A model generated the notes under the pieces. The model was not told where the DNA came from, did not search any database, and saw only the letters and a list, made by a program, of their open reading frames with translations. The position numbers and the translations under genes are program-made. From CAXXOK01 sp035353615 (lineage in GTDB: Bacteria; Bacillota; Clostridia; Christensenellales; Aristaeellaceae): 64,000 bases of DNA. Below are positions 44,357 to 52,650 of the stretch, in pieces. How positions within the stretch are numbered: position 1 is the stretch's first letter; the number at the start of each line of letters is the position of its first letter. The stretch is from the NCBI GenBank assembly GCA_035353615.1, contig DAOPZY010000005.1:35384-99383 (forward strand). Direction: 5' to 3'.

Positions 44357-45521
44357 CCTTTGGACCGAAACGGGCTATATCAGCCTGAACAAGCAGGGTG
44401 AAACCCTCTGCGGCGACCGCGTGGAAATGAACGGCGGCGGCGAGCAGGACGCGACTCTGGTGCTTGCGGACGGCCTCGGCAGCGGGGTCAAGGCGAACAT
44501 TCTGGCAACGCTCACCAGCAAAATTGTGTGCACGCTGGCCAGCGGCGGCATGCCGATTGAGGAATGCGTATCCACCATCGCAAGCACCCTGCCCGTTTGC
44601 AGCGTGCGTCAGGTGGCCTATTCCACCTTCACCATTTTGCGAGTCACCGAAAACCGAATGGCGCAGATTATCCAGTTTGATAACCCGGCGACCATTGTGC
44701 TCCGAAACGGCGATGTGTTTGAATATCCGATCACCACGCGCGTGATCTCCGGCAAATCCATCTGGGAAAGCTCCTTCCCCGTCCAGTGCGGCGATCTGTT
44801 CATTTGCCTGAGCGACGGCGCCGAATATGCCGGGATTGGCCAAGCCCTCAACTTCGGCTGGACACGGGACAGCATTGCGCGGTTTGCGAGCGCGAACTAC
44901 GCGCCGGATATTTCCGCAAAAACCATGGCAGGGCTGATCGCGGATGAATGCCGCCGCCTTTACGGGGGCAAGCCCGGGGATGACGCGACGGTTTCCGTGC
45001 TGCGCGTGCGCAAGCGGCACCCGGTAAACCTCGTCGTTGGCCCGCCCGCCTCGCGGGATCAAGACATGAAAATGATGAACCTGTTTTTTGCCAAGGAAGG
45101 CGCGAAAATCGTCTGCGGCGGCACCACAAGCAACCTGGCGGCTTCTTACCTGCACCGTCCGCTGTTGGCTTCGCTGGATTACCCCGACCCCGAGGTTCCG
45201 CCGATCAGCCAAATCGAAGGGGTCGATCTGGTGACCGAAGGGGTGGTTACGCTTTCCAAGGTGCTGACTTACGCCAAGGATTTTTTAGCCAGCGCAAAAC
45301 TCGCGCCCGCGTGGGCGGTTGGCGGCGACGGCGCGAGTCTGATTGCCAAGGAGCTTTTTGAAAACGCCACCGACATCAACTTTTTTGTGGGTTTGGCCAT
45401 CAACCCCGCGCACCAGAACCCCGACCTGCCCATTACCTTTGGCGTAAAACAACAGCTGATCCAAAGCCTGGCAGAGTGTTTGGAAAAAATGGGCAAGCAC
45501 ATCCGCCTTTCCTATTTTTAG
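44349..45521 (+). CDS. SpoIIE/PP2C-type serine phosphatase
   Basis: A 390-residue soluble protein. The first about 220 residues are a PP2C-like (SpoIIE) phosphatase with the metal-binding Asp in LVLADGLGSGVKAN (about residues 37-50), LFICLSDGAEYAG and GDDATVSVLRV (about 208-218). The remaining about 170 residues form an extra domain, unassigned (LVVGPPASRDQDMKMM, GVVTLSKVLTYAKDFLA), found in phosphatases next to group D hydrogenases as far as I recall. GTG 44349 overlaps the end of the PAS hydrogenase by eight bases, showing strict coupling. Its likely target, an anti-sigma or anti-anti-sigma type protein, is not in this window. Confidence 0.85.
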   Translation: MNDLWTETGYISLNKQGETLCGDRVEMNGGGEQDATLVLADGLGSGVKANILATLTSKIVCTLASGGMPIEECVSTIASTLPVCSVRQVAYSTFTILRVTENRMAQIIQFDNPATIVLRNGDVFEYPITTRVISGKSIWESSFPVQCGDLFICLSDGAEYAGIGQALNFGWTRDSIARFASANYAPDISAKTMAGLIADECRRLYGGKPGDDATVSVLRVRKRHPVNLVVGPPASRDQDMKMMNLFFAKEGAKIVCGGTTSNLAASYLHRPLLASLDYPDPEVPPISQIEGVDLVTEGVVTLSKVLTYAKDFLASAKLAPAWAVGGDGASLIAKELFENATDINFFVGLAINPAHQNPDLPITFGVKQQLIQSLAECLEKMGKHIRLSYF

Positions 45522-45530
45522 GAGGAGAAT

Positions 45531-46967
45531 ATGCGCTTATTTGATACGGACGTACAGAAGTTAAAATATGAAGTGCTGCGGGAAGTCGCCCGCCATGCCT
45601 ATGACGGCCGGCTGGCCGACAGCTATCTGGACATTCCCAAGCAACTCGCCCCCGGACCAAAATCCACCATGCGCTGCTGCGTTTACAAGGAGCGAGCCAT
45701 TCTGGCGGAACGGGTGAAGCTCGCGATGGGCGGCGACCGCAAGAACCCAAACGTTGTGGAAGTGATCGGCATCGCGTGCGATGAATGCCCGGTGAGCGGG
45801 TATCAGGTCGGGCAGGGCTGCCGGGGCTGTATTGCCCACCGGTGTATGGCCGCATGCCCCAAAGGCGCAATATCACTGGATGAGAACCGTCACGCGCAGA
45901 TTGACCCCGCCAAGTGCGTGGGTTGCGGCAAATGCGCCGCCGCCTGCCCGTACAGCGCCATCGCCAACCACAAGCGCCCCTGTGAAAACGCCTGTAAGGT
46001 GAAGGCGATCCATATGGGCGAAAACAACTACGCAAGCATTGACGAAGCCCAATGCGTCGGTTGCGGCGCTTGTGTGTACCAGTGCCCGTTTGGCGCCATA
46101 CAGGACAAATCCTACCTGTTGGATGCCATCCGCATTCTGCAGGCAAGCGCACAGGGGGCCGCGTACCGCACATACGCCATTGTCGCGCCCTCCATCAGCA
46201 GCCAGTTCGGGTATGCCAAACTGGGGCAGATGGTTACCGCGCTTAAGAAGCTTGGTTTTTACAGCGTAGTGGAAGCCGCGCTCGGCGCGGACATGGTTGC
46301 GTGGCGCGAGGCTGAGGAACTGGCTCAGAAAGGCTTTCTTACCTCGTCGTGCTGCCCGTCCTTTGTTCGTTACATTGAAACCGGCTTTCCGGACCTTCTG
46401 CCGCTCGTAAGCCATAACCGATCCCCCATGGCGGAGCTGGCCAGATACATCAAGCATACCGACCCGAGCGCCAAAACCGTTTTTATCGGCCCCTGCACGG
46501 CCAAAAAGCTGGAACAGCAGCGGCCGGAAGTGCAGCCCTATGTGGACTGCGTGCTCACCTTTGAAGAACTGCAGGCTTGGGTGGACAGCCGGGATTTTGA
46601 CCTGAGCGCGTTGCCGGAGGATGTGCTGGATAACGCCTCGTTCTACGGCAGAATTTTTGCGCGTAGCGGGGGCCTGAGCGACGCGGTGGCAAACGCCCTG
46701 AAGGAACAGGGCAGAGATTTCGCCTTGCAACCCGCGGTTTGCGACGGAATCGAACAGTGTCGGCTTGCGTTACTCAAAAAGAGCAAGAACGTGCTCCACG
46801 AAAATTTTGTGGAAGGCATGGCCTGTCAGGGGGGCTGCATCGGCGGCGCGGGGTGCCTGACCCACGGCGACAAAAACAAAGCCGATGTGGATCGGTACGG
46901 CCAGCAAGCCTACGAAAAAACCATCGCGGAGGCTCTCGCACAGTGCAGCTATTCCGAGAAGGATTGA
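45531..46967 (+). CDS. [FeFe]-hydrogenase, ferredoxin-type (group B like)
   Basis: A 478-residue cytosolic hydrogenase-type protein. An N-terminal Cys-rich region (about 80-115) is followed by ferredoxin motifs CVGCGKCAAACP and CVGCGACVYQCP (about 128-185), then an H-cluster domain with L1 TSSCCPS (Cys274/275), L2 GPCTAKKLE (Cys322) and L3 GMACQGGCIGGAGC (Cys432, Cys436). The L3 pattern GGCIGGAG fits the group B monomeric hydrogenases of Clostridia. ATG 45531 with TAGGAGG is nine bases after the phosphatase stop, so all three are one operon. It may make or consume H2 with ferredoxin; the maturases HydEFG are not in this window. Confidence 0.88.
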   Translation: MRLFDTDVQKLKYEVLREVARHAYDGRLADSYLDIPKQLAPGPKSTMRCCVYKERAILAERVKLAMGGDRKNPNVVEVIGIACDECPVSGYQVGQGCRGCIAHRCMAACPKGAISLDENRHAQIDPAKCVGCGKCAAACPYSAIANHKRPCENACKVKAIHMGENNYASIDEAQCVGCGACVYQCPFGAIQDKSYLLDAIRILQASAQGAAYRTYAIVAPSISSQFGYAKLGQMVTALKKLGFYSVVEAALGADMVAWREAEELAQKGFLTSSCCPSFVRYIETGFPDLLPLVSHNRSPMAELARYIKHTDPSAKTVFIGPCTAKKLEQQRPEVQPYVDCVLTFEELQAWVDSRDFDLSALPEDVLDNASFYGRIFARSGGLSDAVANALKEQGRDFALQPAVCDGIEQCRLALLKKSKNVLHENFVEGMACQGGCIGGAGCLTHGDKNKADVDRYGQQAYEKTIAEALAQCSYSEKD

Positions 46968-46995
46968 CAGCCCTCTCGTTTAGCAAATACAGCAT

Positions 46996-47340
46996 GAGGC
47001 CGCGCGGATTCATTTCCGAGCGGCCTCAAATTGATGAAAACCCTCGCTGCATCGAAAATGGGTCAAGGGCAAAGCCCTTGTGGGGTGCAGGGGCAAAGCC
47101 CTTGACCGCCGAAGGCCTTATATGGCAATCAATACAGCGTTAGCACCACGAGTGCCGAAGGCACAATGTGGTACGGCTTATGGACTCAATTCGGTTTGTC
47201 AATGGTCTGAGGCCGCGCGGATTCATTTCCGCGCGGCCTTGTGGCTATCTGGCAGCAGTCTATCCCCCGCTGCAGCAAAGATGGATCAAGGGCGAAGCCT
47301 TTTTGGGAGTGCAGGGGCAAAGCCCCTCGCCCGCCGGTGA
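46996..47340. repeat. Two copies of a composite palindromic repeat, period about 213-222 bases
   Basis: Unit 1: hairpin GAGGCCGC...GCGGCCTC (46996-47027), then GGTCAAGGGC...GCCCTTGACC (47061-47107). Unit 2: hairpin AGGCCGCGCGG...CCGCGCGGCCT (47210-47239, with loop ATTCATTT as in unit 1), then GGATCAAGGGCGAAGCC...GGGGCAAAGCCCC (47283-47326). It fills the 432-base gap after the hydrogenase operon; nothing else is recognised there. Similar GGGCAAAGCCC elements are widely dispersed in Clostridia genomes. Confidence 0.8.
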
Positions 47341-47399
47341 ACCGCAATTTCGAATACTTCCCCGATTCCGGGCCGTTATCCGCGCGGCCCCAATGCCCC

Positions 47400-48980
47400 C
47401 TACGCTTTTCCCTTTTTAAGCACAACGCCCGCCCGCGCTGGCTGATCCGCCCCGTTTTCCATTGCGAAAACGCCGTTCACCATGACATGGCAAATTCCGC
47501 CCGGCCGGAAATCGGGCTGTTCCGCCTTCACGCTCAGCGTTTCCGGGTCAAACACGGTGATGTCGGCATAGTTGCCTGGTTGCAGGATGCCGCGGTTCAC
47601 AATGCCAAACCGGCCGGCAACCGCGCCGGTCATTTTGTGGATCACCCGTTCGGTCGGCACATTCCAGCGCCGCGCGTTGAGCAAAAAATTCGGATAGCAC
47701 TGAAAAGCCGATGCGTTCTGCACGCCTTTTTCTTCCACCCACGCGTCCGTCATGCAAAGGGACAGATCATCCTGCATCAGGCGGCGCAGGATGGTATCAT
47801 TATAGTATTTACCCAGGTAGACGCGGCCTTCGCCGTGGGACAGGTCGATCAGCTTCAAATACAGATCCAGCGGGTCCATCCCCTCCGTGGCCGCGATTTC
47901 CGCCACAGTGCGGCCCTCGTACCCGCGAGCGTCATCGGCAATGTAGGCCACGGTGATGTCCTGATAGCCTATACCCAGCGCCTTGCGGGTAATGTCAATG
48001 ATCGCGCGCAGTTTCAGCCGGTTGAACGGCGAGCGCTTCTTTGGCTCGGTCAGCGCCATGTACCACGGCGGGCAAATCACGGTAATCACCGAAGCTCCAT
48101 AGCAAAACGAATAATGATCGTACGCGATGTCAAACCCTTCGGCCCGCGCGGCATAGAATTTGTTCAGCATTGGGTCCAGACATTTCCATGACGATTCGCC
48201 CACAAAAATCAGGTGGGAGTATTGCACCCGCACCCCGGTGGCGCGCATGATTTCGATCACTTCATCCAGCGCAAGCTCAATGTGCGGCTTGGACAGCAGC
48301 GGATACCCGAGCGCGACCTTGGAATTGGCGCGCGGGTGCACCGTCAGGATGCCGTCGTGTTCCGCAATTTTGCGGGCAAAGGCAATCAGCTCTTCCTTGG
48401 GGATATACATGCCCGGCTCGTACATCAGGCCGTAACTGCCGCCAAACGCGCCGCCCGCCATGGCTTCCTCCACCGCCGTCAGTTCCGTTTCCAATTCCGC
48501 AGGGCCAGGCGCGCGGGGCGACAAGCCGCTCACGCCGATGCGCGCGGTTCCCTGCCCAATCAGCGGGGCGATGTTTACATACAGCTTCCCCTGCGCCCGC
48601 TCACAAAACTCCTGATAGCTTCCGGCATGCTCGGTATGGAACAGCCCAGCCCCCACCTTTTGCCGATGGGGCGAATCCGCCCGCACCCCGAACACGGAAA
48701 AGCCGCAGTTGCCGGTGATCTGCGTGGTAATCCCCTGCTGTAAAAACGGGCGGTAAAACGGTTCCGCGTGATCCAGATCGTAAAAAAAATCATTGTGGGA
48801 GTGCGCGTCAATCCAGCCCGGGGTTACGGATAATCCTTCACAGTTGACGGTGTGGTCCGCGGCGTTGGGCAGGTTTTCCCCCATGGCGACAATGCGGTCG
48901 CCCTCCACAAGCAGGTCCGCTTTGCGTGGCGGGTTGGCTGTGCCGTCATAAACCAAGCCGCCCTGAAACATTGTTGTCAA
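47400..48980 (-). CDS. D-aminoacylase / N-acyl-D-amino-acid deacylase family amidohydrolase
   Basis: A 526-residue zinc-dependent TIM-barrel amidohydrolase that hydrolyses N-acyl D-amino acids or related amides. Metal ligands are in the HSHND motif (PGWIDAHSHNDFF, about residues 56-68). GNCGFSVFG provides a family Cys, and LTVHPRAN and VQYSHLIFVG carry further His ligands. The late Asp motif is SLCMTDAWVEEKG, and the usual dihydroorotase-like C-terminal strand GNYADITVFDPE is present. TTG 48980 is preferred because GGGGGA is seven bases upstream; TTG 48986 would be too close. Alone on its transcript. Confidence 0.87.
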   Translation of the reverse strand: MTTMFQGGLVYDGTANPPRKADLLVEGDRIVAMGENLPNAADHTVNCEGLSVTPGWIDAHSHNDFFYDLDHAEPFYRPFLQQGITTQITGNCGFSVFGVRADSPHRQKVGAGLFHTEHAGSYQEFCERAQGKLYVNIAPLIGQGTARIGVSGLSPRAPGPAELETELTAVEEAMAGGAFGGSYGLMYEPGMYIPKEELIAFARKIAEHDGILTVHPRANSKVALGYPLLSKPHIELALDEVIEIMRATGVRVQYSHLIFVGESSWKCLDPMLNKFYAARAEGFDIAYDHYSFCYGASVITVICPPWYMALTEPKKRSPFNRLKLRAIIDITRKALGIGYQDITVAYIADDARGYEGRTVAEIAATEGMDPLDLYLKLIDLSHGEGRVYLGKYYNDTILRRLMQDDLSLCMTDAWVEEKGVQNASAFQCYPNFLLNARRWNVPTERVIHKMTGAVAGRFGIVNRGILQPGNYADITVFDPETLSVKAEQPDFRPGGICHVMVNGVFAMENGADQPARAGVVLKKGKA

Positions 48981-49085
48981 TTTCAATCCCCCGCTTTCTG
49001 ATGGAACCGCGCTCCGCAGCCGGAGGGAATCATTACAATATAATCACACAAAAAATGGCAGGCAACGGTCACGGTTCTACCTGAC

Positions 49086-49114
49086 ATTATACAGGCTCCC
49101 GGCGCACGGCGCAA
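49086..49114 (-). promoter_or_regulatory. Promoter of the amidohydrolase gene
   Basis: TTGCGC (complement of 49109-49114) and TATAAT (complement of 49086-49091) are 17 bases apart, leaving a leader of about 100 bases. Confidence 0.65.
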
Positions 49115-49357
49115 CGATATCCGCTAAATTGAACAGTTCCTTCGCAGCCTGCTGCCCCCATGGAATATCCCGCCCGGGCCGGCGTTTTCAACCGAACTTG
49201 ATACGGTGATCTCCCGGTTACCTGTGGGGATAGATCGTTTGACAAAGCCATCCGTATGAAGGATCGATAGCGGCGCGCATTCAAAGCAGGCTGGTCGCCC
49301 CGCCGCGCGCGGTTTTTACCCCCCGATTGGCAAAAGCGCGCCATTCGCCTAAGAAGA

Positions 49358-49386
49358 TTGATTTTTATGGCGTTTTGCTGTACACT
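49358..49386 (+). promoter_or_regulatory. Promoter of the darA-holB-ricT operon
   Basis: TTGATT (49358-49363) and TACACT (49381-49386) are 17 bases apart. The start codon of darA is 35 bases downstream. Confidence 0.65.
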
Positions 49387-49420
49387 ACAGATGGACCATA
49401 GCATAAGGGAGGCACAGTGT

Positions 49421-49750
49421 ATGAAGCTGATAGTCGCCATTGTACAGGACGAGGACGCATCCCGATTGATCAGCGAATTGATGACGGATGGTTTCGGCGT
49501 AACGAAACTGGCCACAACCGGCGGTTTCCTGCGCGCCGGAAACACGACGCTGTTGGTGGGCGTTGAGGACGACCGTTTTGACGCCGCCATGGCCATCATC
49601 GAAAAAGTTTGCCGTAGCCGCAAACAAATCGCTGCATCCCCCGTATCCATGGTTGGCGTACCCGGCGCCTATACGCCCTACCCCATTGAGGTTGTCGTAG
49701 GCGGCGCAACCATCTTTGTGCTTACCGTCGATCAGTTTGTCAAGCTCTGA
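49421..49750 (+). CDS. darA: PII-like cyclic-di-AMP receptor DarA
   Basis: A 109-residue trimeric signalling protein that binds c-di-AMP. The sequence MKLIVAIVQDEDASRLISEL, then GFGVTKLATTGGFLRAGNTTLLVGVED (about residues 26-52) with the ligand-contact Thr-Thr-Gly-Gly-Phe-Leu-Arg, is diagnostic. ATG 49421 has GGGAGG upstream; the frame extends further upstream without support. In Bacillus the gene (yaaQ) has the same neighbours holB and yaaT/ricT. Its stop touches the following frame. Confidence 0.96.
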   Translation: MKLIVAIVQDEDASRLISELMTDGFGVTKLATTGGFLRAGNTTLLVGVEDDRFDAAMAIIEKVCRSRKQIAASPVSMVGVPGAYTPYPIEVVVGGATIFVLTVDQFVKL

Positions 49751-49770
49751 TGGAGGAAAGGATTCTCAGC

Positions 49771-50790
49771 GTGCCCAGGGATGAGAACAGCGCGGGCTTG
49801 TTGCCCGCGTTTGTGGATTATGCGAAGCTTGGCACCGGATACCGGCTGCTGACCGAACAGGTAGCGGCCCGGCAAACGGTGCATGCCTATCTGCTGGCCG
49901 GCCCGCGCGGCGTGGGAAAAGCGACCTTTGCCCGATATCTGGCGGCCACGCTGTACTGTGAAAGCGAAACCGCCAAACCCTGCGGCGTTTGCGCCGCCTG
50001 CCAGCGCGTGTTCACCCATAACGAGCCGGATTTGCTTGAGGTTTTTTCCACAGAGGATAAAGCCATCTCCATTGACCGGGTTCGGGAAATGATTTCGACC
50101 ATTTCCCAGCATTCCTTCGGCAACGGCCCGCGGCTGGTGCTGATTGAGCCGATGGAAAAGCTGACCCCCTCGGCGCAAAACTGCCTGCTGAAATCCTTGG
50201 AGGAACCGCCGGCCGACGTGCTGTTTTTTCTGCTATCGCATGAGCCTTCCGCTCTGCTGGGCACCATCGCATCGCGTTGTTCCCTGATTAAGCTGACGCC
50301 TTGGCCGGATCCCGTGCTGTTTGACACGCTGACGCGGCTTGGATACACGCCTAAGCAGGCGGAAGCGGTGCTGCCCCGCGCGGGGGGCAACATCGGCGAG
50401 GCGATCACGCTTTTGCGCAACGAAGGCGAAGCCGGCGAAATGCAATCGCTGGTTCGGCAAGCCCTGAGCGCGGTCAGCGATGTAAATGTGGTCACGTTAA
50501 GCGGGAGCGTCAAGGATAACCGCGAAAGCGCGGAACGCATGCTTGCTGCGCTGGAGCAGGCGCTCCATCAGGCGTTGCTGGTGCGCACGGGCGTGTTGCC
50601 CCAAAGCGCCATCGAGGATCCCCAGATACTGGCCTGGGCCGAACATGCGACCTCAACCGCTTTAACCGAGCTGATTCAGGCGGTGTTTGAAACCCGCAAG
50701 CGCAGGCAAAGTCAGGTAAACTGGCAGGCGTGCTTTGACCGCCTGCTGATGAAAATAGTGGAGGCAAAATCTGCATGGCAACAATCATAG
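49771..50790 (+). CDS. holB: DNA polymerase III delta-prime subunit
   Basis: A 339-residue clamp-loader subunit. The first domain has a P-loop-like GPRGVGKATFARYLA and the zinc module CGVCAACQRV (about residues 71-80). LIEPMEKLTPSAQNCLLKSLEEPP and the SRC motif IASRC are typical of delta-prime. GTG 49771 is preferred because GGAGGAAAGG (49752-49761) lies nine bases upstream; an in-frame ATG at 49750 would have no ribosome binding site. The last codons overlap ricT. Confidence 0.92.
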   Translation: MPRDENSAGLLPAFVDYAKLGTGYRLLTEQVAARQTVHAYLLAGPRGVGKATFARYLAATLYCESETAKPCGVCAACQRVFTHNEPDLLEVFSTEDKAISIDRVREMISTISQHSFGNGPRLVLIEPMEKLTPSAQNCLLKSLEEPPADVLFFLLSHEPSALLGTIASRCSLIKLTPWPDPVLFDTLTRLGYTPKQAEAVLPRAGGNIGEAITLLRNEGEAGEMQSLVRQALSAVSDVNVVTLSGSVKDNRESAERMLAALEQALHQALLVRTGVLPQSAIEDPQILAWAEHATSTALTELIQAVFETRKRRQSQVNWQACFDRLLMKIVEAKSAWQQS

Positions 50791-51875
50791 GCGTGCGTTT
50801 TAAAAACGCAGGTAAACTATACTACTTTGATCCCGGCGAGCTGTGGCCGGTGCCCGGCAATTTCGTGATTGTGGAAACCGCGCGCGGCATGGAATACGGG
50901 CAGGTTATTACCGGGGTGCGCGAGGTGAGCGAAGATCTGATTACCCCGCCGCTTAAAACCATCCTGCGCATTGCCAACGAGCGCGACGCGCGCCATTCGG
51001 AGGAGAACGAACGCTTTGAAAAGGAAGCGTACCAGATTTGCCAGCGCAAGATTGAGGAACATAAGCTGGATATGAAACTGGTAGGCGTAGAACAAACCTT
51101 TGACAACGCGAAACTTCTGTTTTACTTTACCGCCAACGGCCGCGTGGACTTTCGCTCGCTGGTGAAGGATTTGGCGTCGGTTTTCCGCACGCGCATTGAG
51201 CTGCGCCAGATCGGCGTGCGCGACGAGGCGAAAATGCTGGGCGGTTTAGGCCCTTGCGGCCGGCCCATCTGCTGCGGTTCCTTCCTTGGCGATTTTCAGC
51301 CGGTATCCATCAAAATGGCCAAGGAGCAAAACCTTTCGCTGAACCCAACCAAAATCAGCGGCGTATGCGGCCGACTGATGTGCTGCCTGAAATACGAAGA
51401 GGACAACTACGAGCAAACCCGCAAAAACATGCCCAAGATCGGCAAGGATGTCGAAACGCCGGACGGCTTTGGCACGGTTATCGACCTGAACGTGTTGAAA
51501 GAAACGGTGCTGGTGCGGGTTCGCAAAGGCGACAGCTCCGAGCTGAAAACCTATCCGGTGGCCGATATCCGCTGGTTCCGGCCGCCTGTTGCCGCAACGC
51601 CCAAGCCCGCCCCGGACGCCGCGCGCAACGAGCGGAGCAAGCCCCAGCAAAAGCCGGTGCCCTATGACGCGTACCCGCTTGAGGTGATTACGAGCGACGG
51701 CGCTTTTGACGAGGATTTGCCCACCGGCGACGACGCCGCCACAGAGGCGGAAACCGCCGACCCCCTGTACCAAAACGAGCCGCTCACCGAGGAAATTGAC
51801 GAGGATGCTTCGCCTTCCTCCTGGCAGCAAGCCGTCGCGGACGCCTTGCGCAAAGCGCATGATTCGAGCCGCTAA
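50775..51875 (+). CDS. ricT: PSP1 domain protein RicT (YaaT)
   Basis: A 366-residue protein of the PSP1 family. In Bacillus it is part of the Fe-S containing Y-complex with RicA and RicF, which stimulates RNase Y mRNA processing and affects sporulation and competence. The PSP1 domain spans about residues 55-150, and the Cys-rich part GPCGRPICCGSF and GVCGRLMCCLKYEEDNYE (about 154-215) supplies the cluster ligands. A long acidic, Pro/Ala-rich C-terminal tail (about 275-366) is longer than in Bacillus. It overlaps holB by 16 bases. Partners RicA/RicF are not in the window. Confidence 0.93.
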   Translation: MATIIGVRFKNAGKLYYFDPGELWPVPGNFVIVETARGMEYGQVITGVREVSEDLITPPLKTILRIANERDARHSEENERFEKEAYQICQRKIEEHKLDMKLVGVEQTFDNAKLLFYFTANGRVDFRSLVKDLASVFRTRIELRQIGVRDEAKMLGGLGPCGRPICCGSFLGDFQPVSIKMAKEQNLSLNPTKISGVCGRLMCCLKYEEDNYEQTRKNMPKIGKDVETPDGFGTVIDLNVLKETVLVRVRKGDSSELKTYPVADIRWFRPPVAATPKPAPDAARNERSKPQQKPVPYDAYPLEVITSDGAFDEDLPTGDDAATEAETADPLYQNEPLTEEIDEDASPSSWQQAVADALRKAHDSSR

Positions 51876-51878
51876 GTA

Positions 51879-51907
51879 TTGCCAAATGAGCTTTTGCGTG
51901 TTATGAT
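51879..51907 (+). promoter_or_regulatory. Promoter of the ferredoxin gene
   Basis: TTGCCA (51879-51884) and TATGAT (51902-51907) are 17 bases apart, directly after the ricT stop. Confidence 0.75.
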
Positions 51908-51961
51908 GTCTGCGAGCGTTCGGCTGCGCTGAACGTGTAAAATGCTTTGGAGGTGAATCTT

Positions 51962-52132
51962 ATGGCATACAAGATCTCCGATGACTGCATCAGTTGTGGC
52001 GCTTGCGCTTCCGAGTGCCCGGTGGACGCGATTTCCGAAGGGGATGGCAAGTTTGTGATCGACGCCGACAAGTGCATCGAGTGCGGCGCTTGCGCTGATA
52101 CTTGCCCGGTTGGCGCTCCCGCTCAGGAGTAA
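51962..52132 (+). CDS. 2[4Fe-4S] ferredoxin
   Basis: A 56-residue clostridial-type ferredoxin. Two complete cluster motifs are visible: CISCGACASECP (residues 9-20) and CIECGACADTCP (residues 38-49). Such low-potential carriers link pyruvate:ferredoxin oxidoreductase to hydrogenase and other acceptors. ATG 51962 follows TTGGAGG. It has its own promoter and a terminator. Confidence 0.97.
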   Translation: MAYKISDDCISCGACASECPVDAISEGDGKFVIDADKCIECGACADTCPVGAPAQE

Positions 52133-52140
52133 AAAACAAA

Positions 52141-52169
52141 AGCGTCGGCTTCGGCACGGCGCTTTTTGT
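52141..52169. terminator. Bidirectional terminator between ferredoxin and GNAT genes
   Basis: AGCGTCG (52141-52147) pairs with CGGCGCT (52157-52163, one G-U pair) and is followed by TTTTGTTT. The minus strand has a T-run as well (complement of the A-run at 52131-52140), so it can serve both converging genes. Confidence 0.85.
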
Positions 52170-52212
52170 TTGCCCATTTCGAAGTGGGCGTTGGTTCACG
52201 GAGCGCGACCCT

Positions 52213-52650
52213 TCACAGGTATTTGACCAGGTTTTTCTGCTCCTTACGCAGGTGATAGCCGCAATGCTCGTAAAATGCGTGCGCCTGAACACGGTTGAAA
52301 CCGGACACCAGCCGCACGCCTTCGCAGTGATCCTGCGCCGCCCAGCTTTCCACCGCGTTCAGCAAAAGCTTTCCAAGCCCCAAACCCCGGCAAGGTTCGT
52401 CCACCGCGAGGGAGACAATGTTTTTGAAGCTTCCGGAATGAATGGTTTCATAATCAGCCGCATGTAAAAAGCCGACGACTTCTCCGTTTTCATCGCAGAC
52501 CACATACACGCGATCCGTAGCCCGCTTCAGCACCTTTTCCAGCTGAACGCGGGTTTTCTCCGGCGGATCATCGTACCCCAACGCGTTTCGGTTAATTTCG
52601 TTGATGCGCGCGCTATCTTCAACCGCTGCGATCCGAACGCGGTACCTCAT
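52213..52650 (-). CDS. GNAT family N-acetyltransferase
   Basis: A 145-residue acetyltransferase of the GNAT fold. The acetyl-CoA binding motif A is SLAVDEPCRGLGLGKLLL (about residues 79-96) and the C-terminal motif B is GFNRVQAHAFYEHCGY. It starts inside the end of the VOC gene (ATGA overlap). Substrate not assignable. Confidence 0.88.
   Translation of the reverse strand: MRYRVRIAAVEDSARINEINRNALGYDDPPEKTRVQLEKVLKRATDRVYVVCDENGEVVGFLHAADYETIHSGSFKNIVSLAVDEPCRGLGLGKLLLNAVESWAAQDHCEGVRLVSGFNRVQAHAFYEHCGYHLRKEQKNLVKYL

Larger units (their letters stand above)
48981..49420. other. Divergent intergenic region with both promoters
   Basis: About 440 bases. It contains the leftward promoter 49086-49114 and the rightward promoter 49358-49386. 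The middle part 49115-49350 shows nothing recognisable. Confidence 0.5.

Noticed and set aside
46996..47340. CRISPR array
   Set aside because: Only two units, unequal spacers over 150 bases long and palindromic composition; no cas genes.
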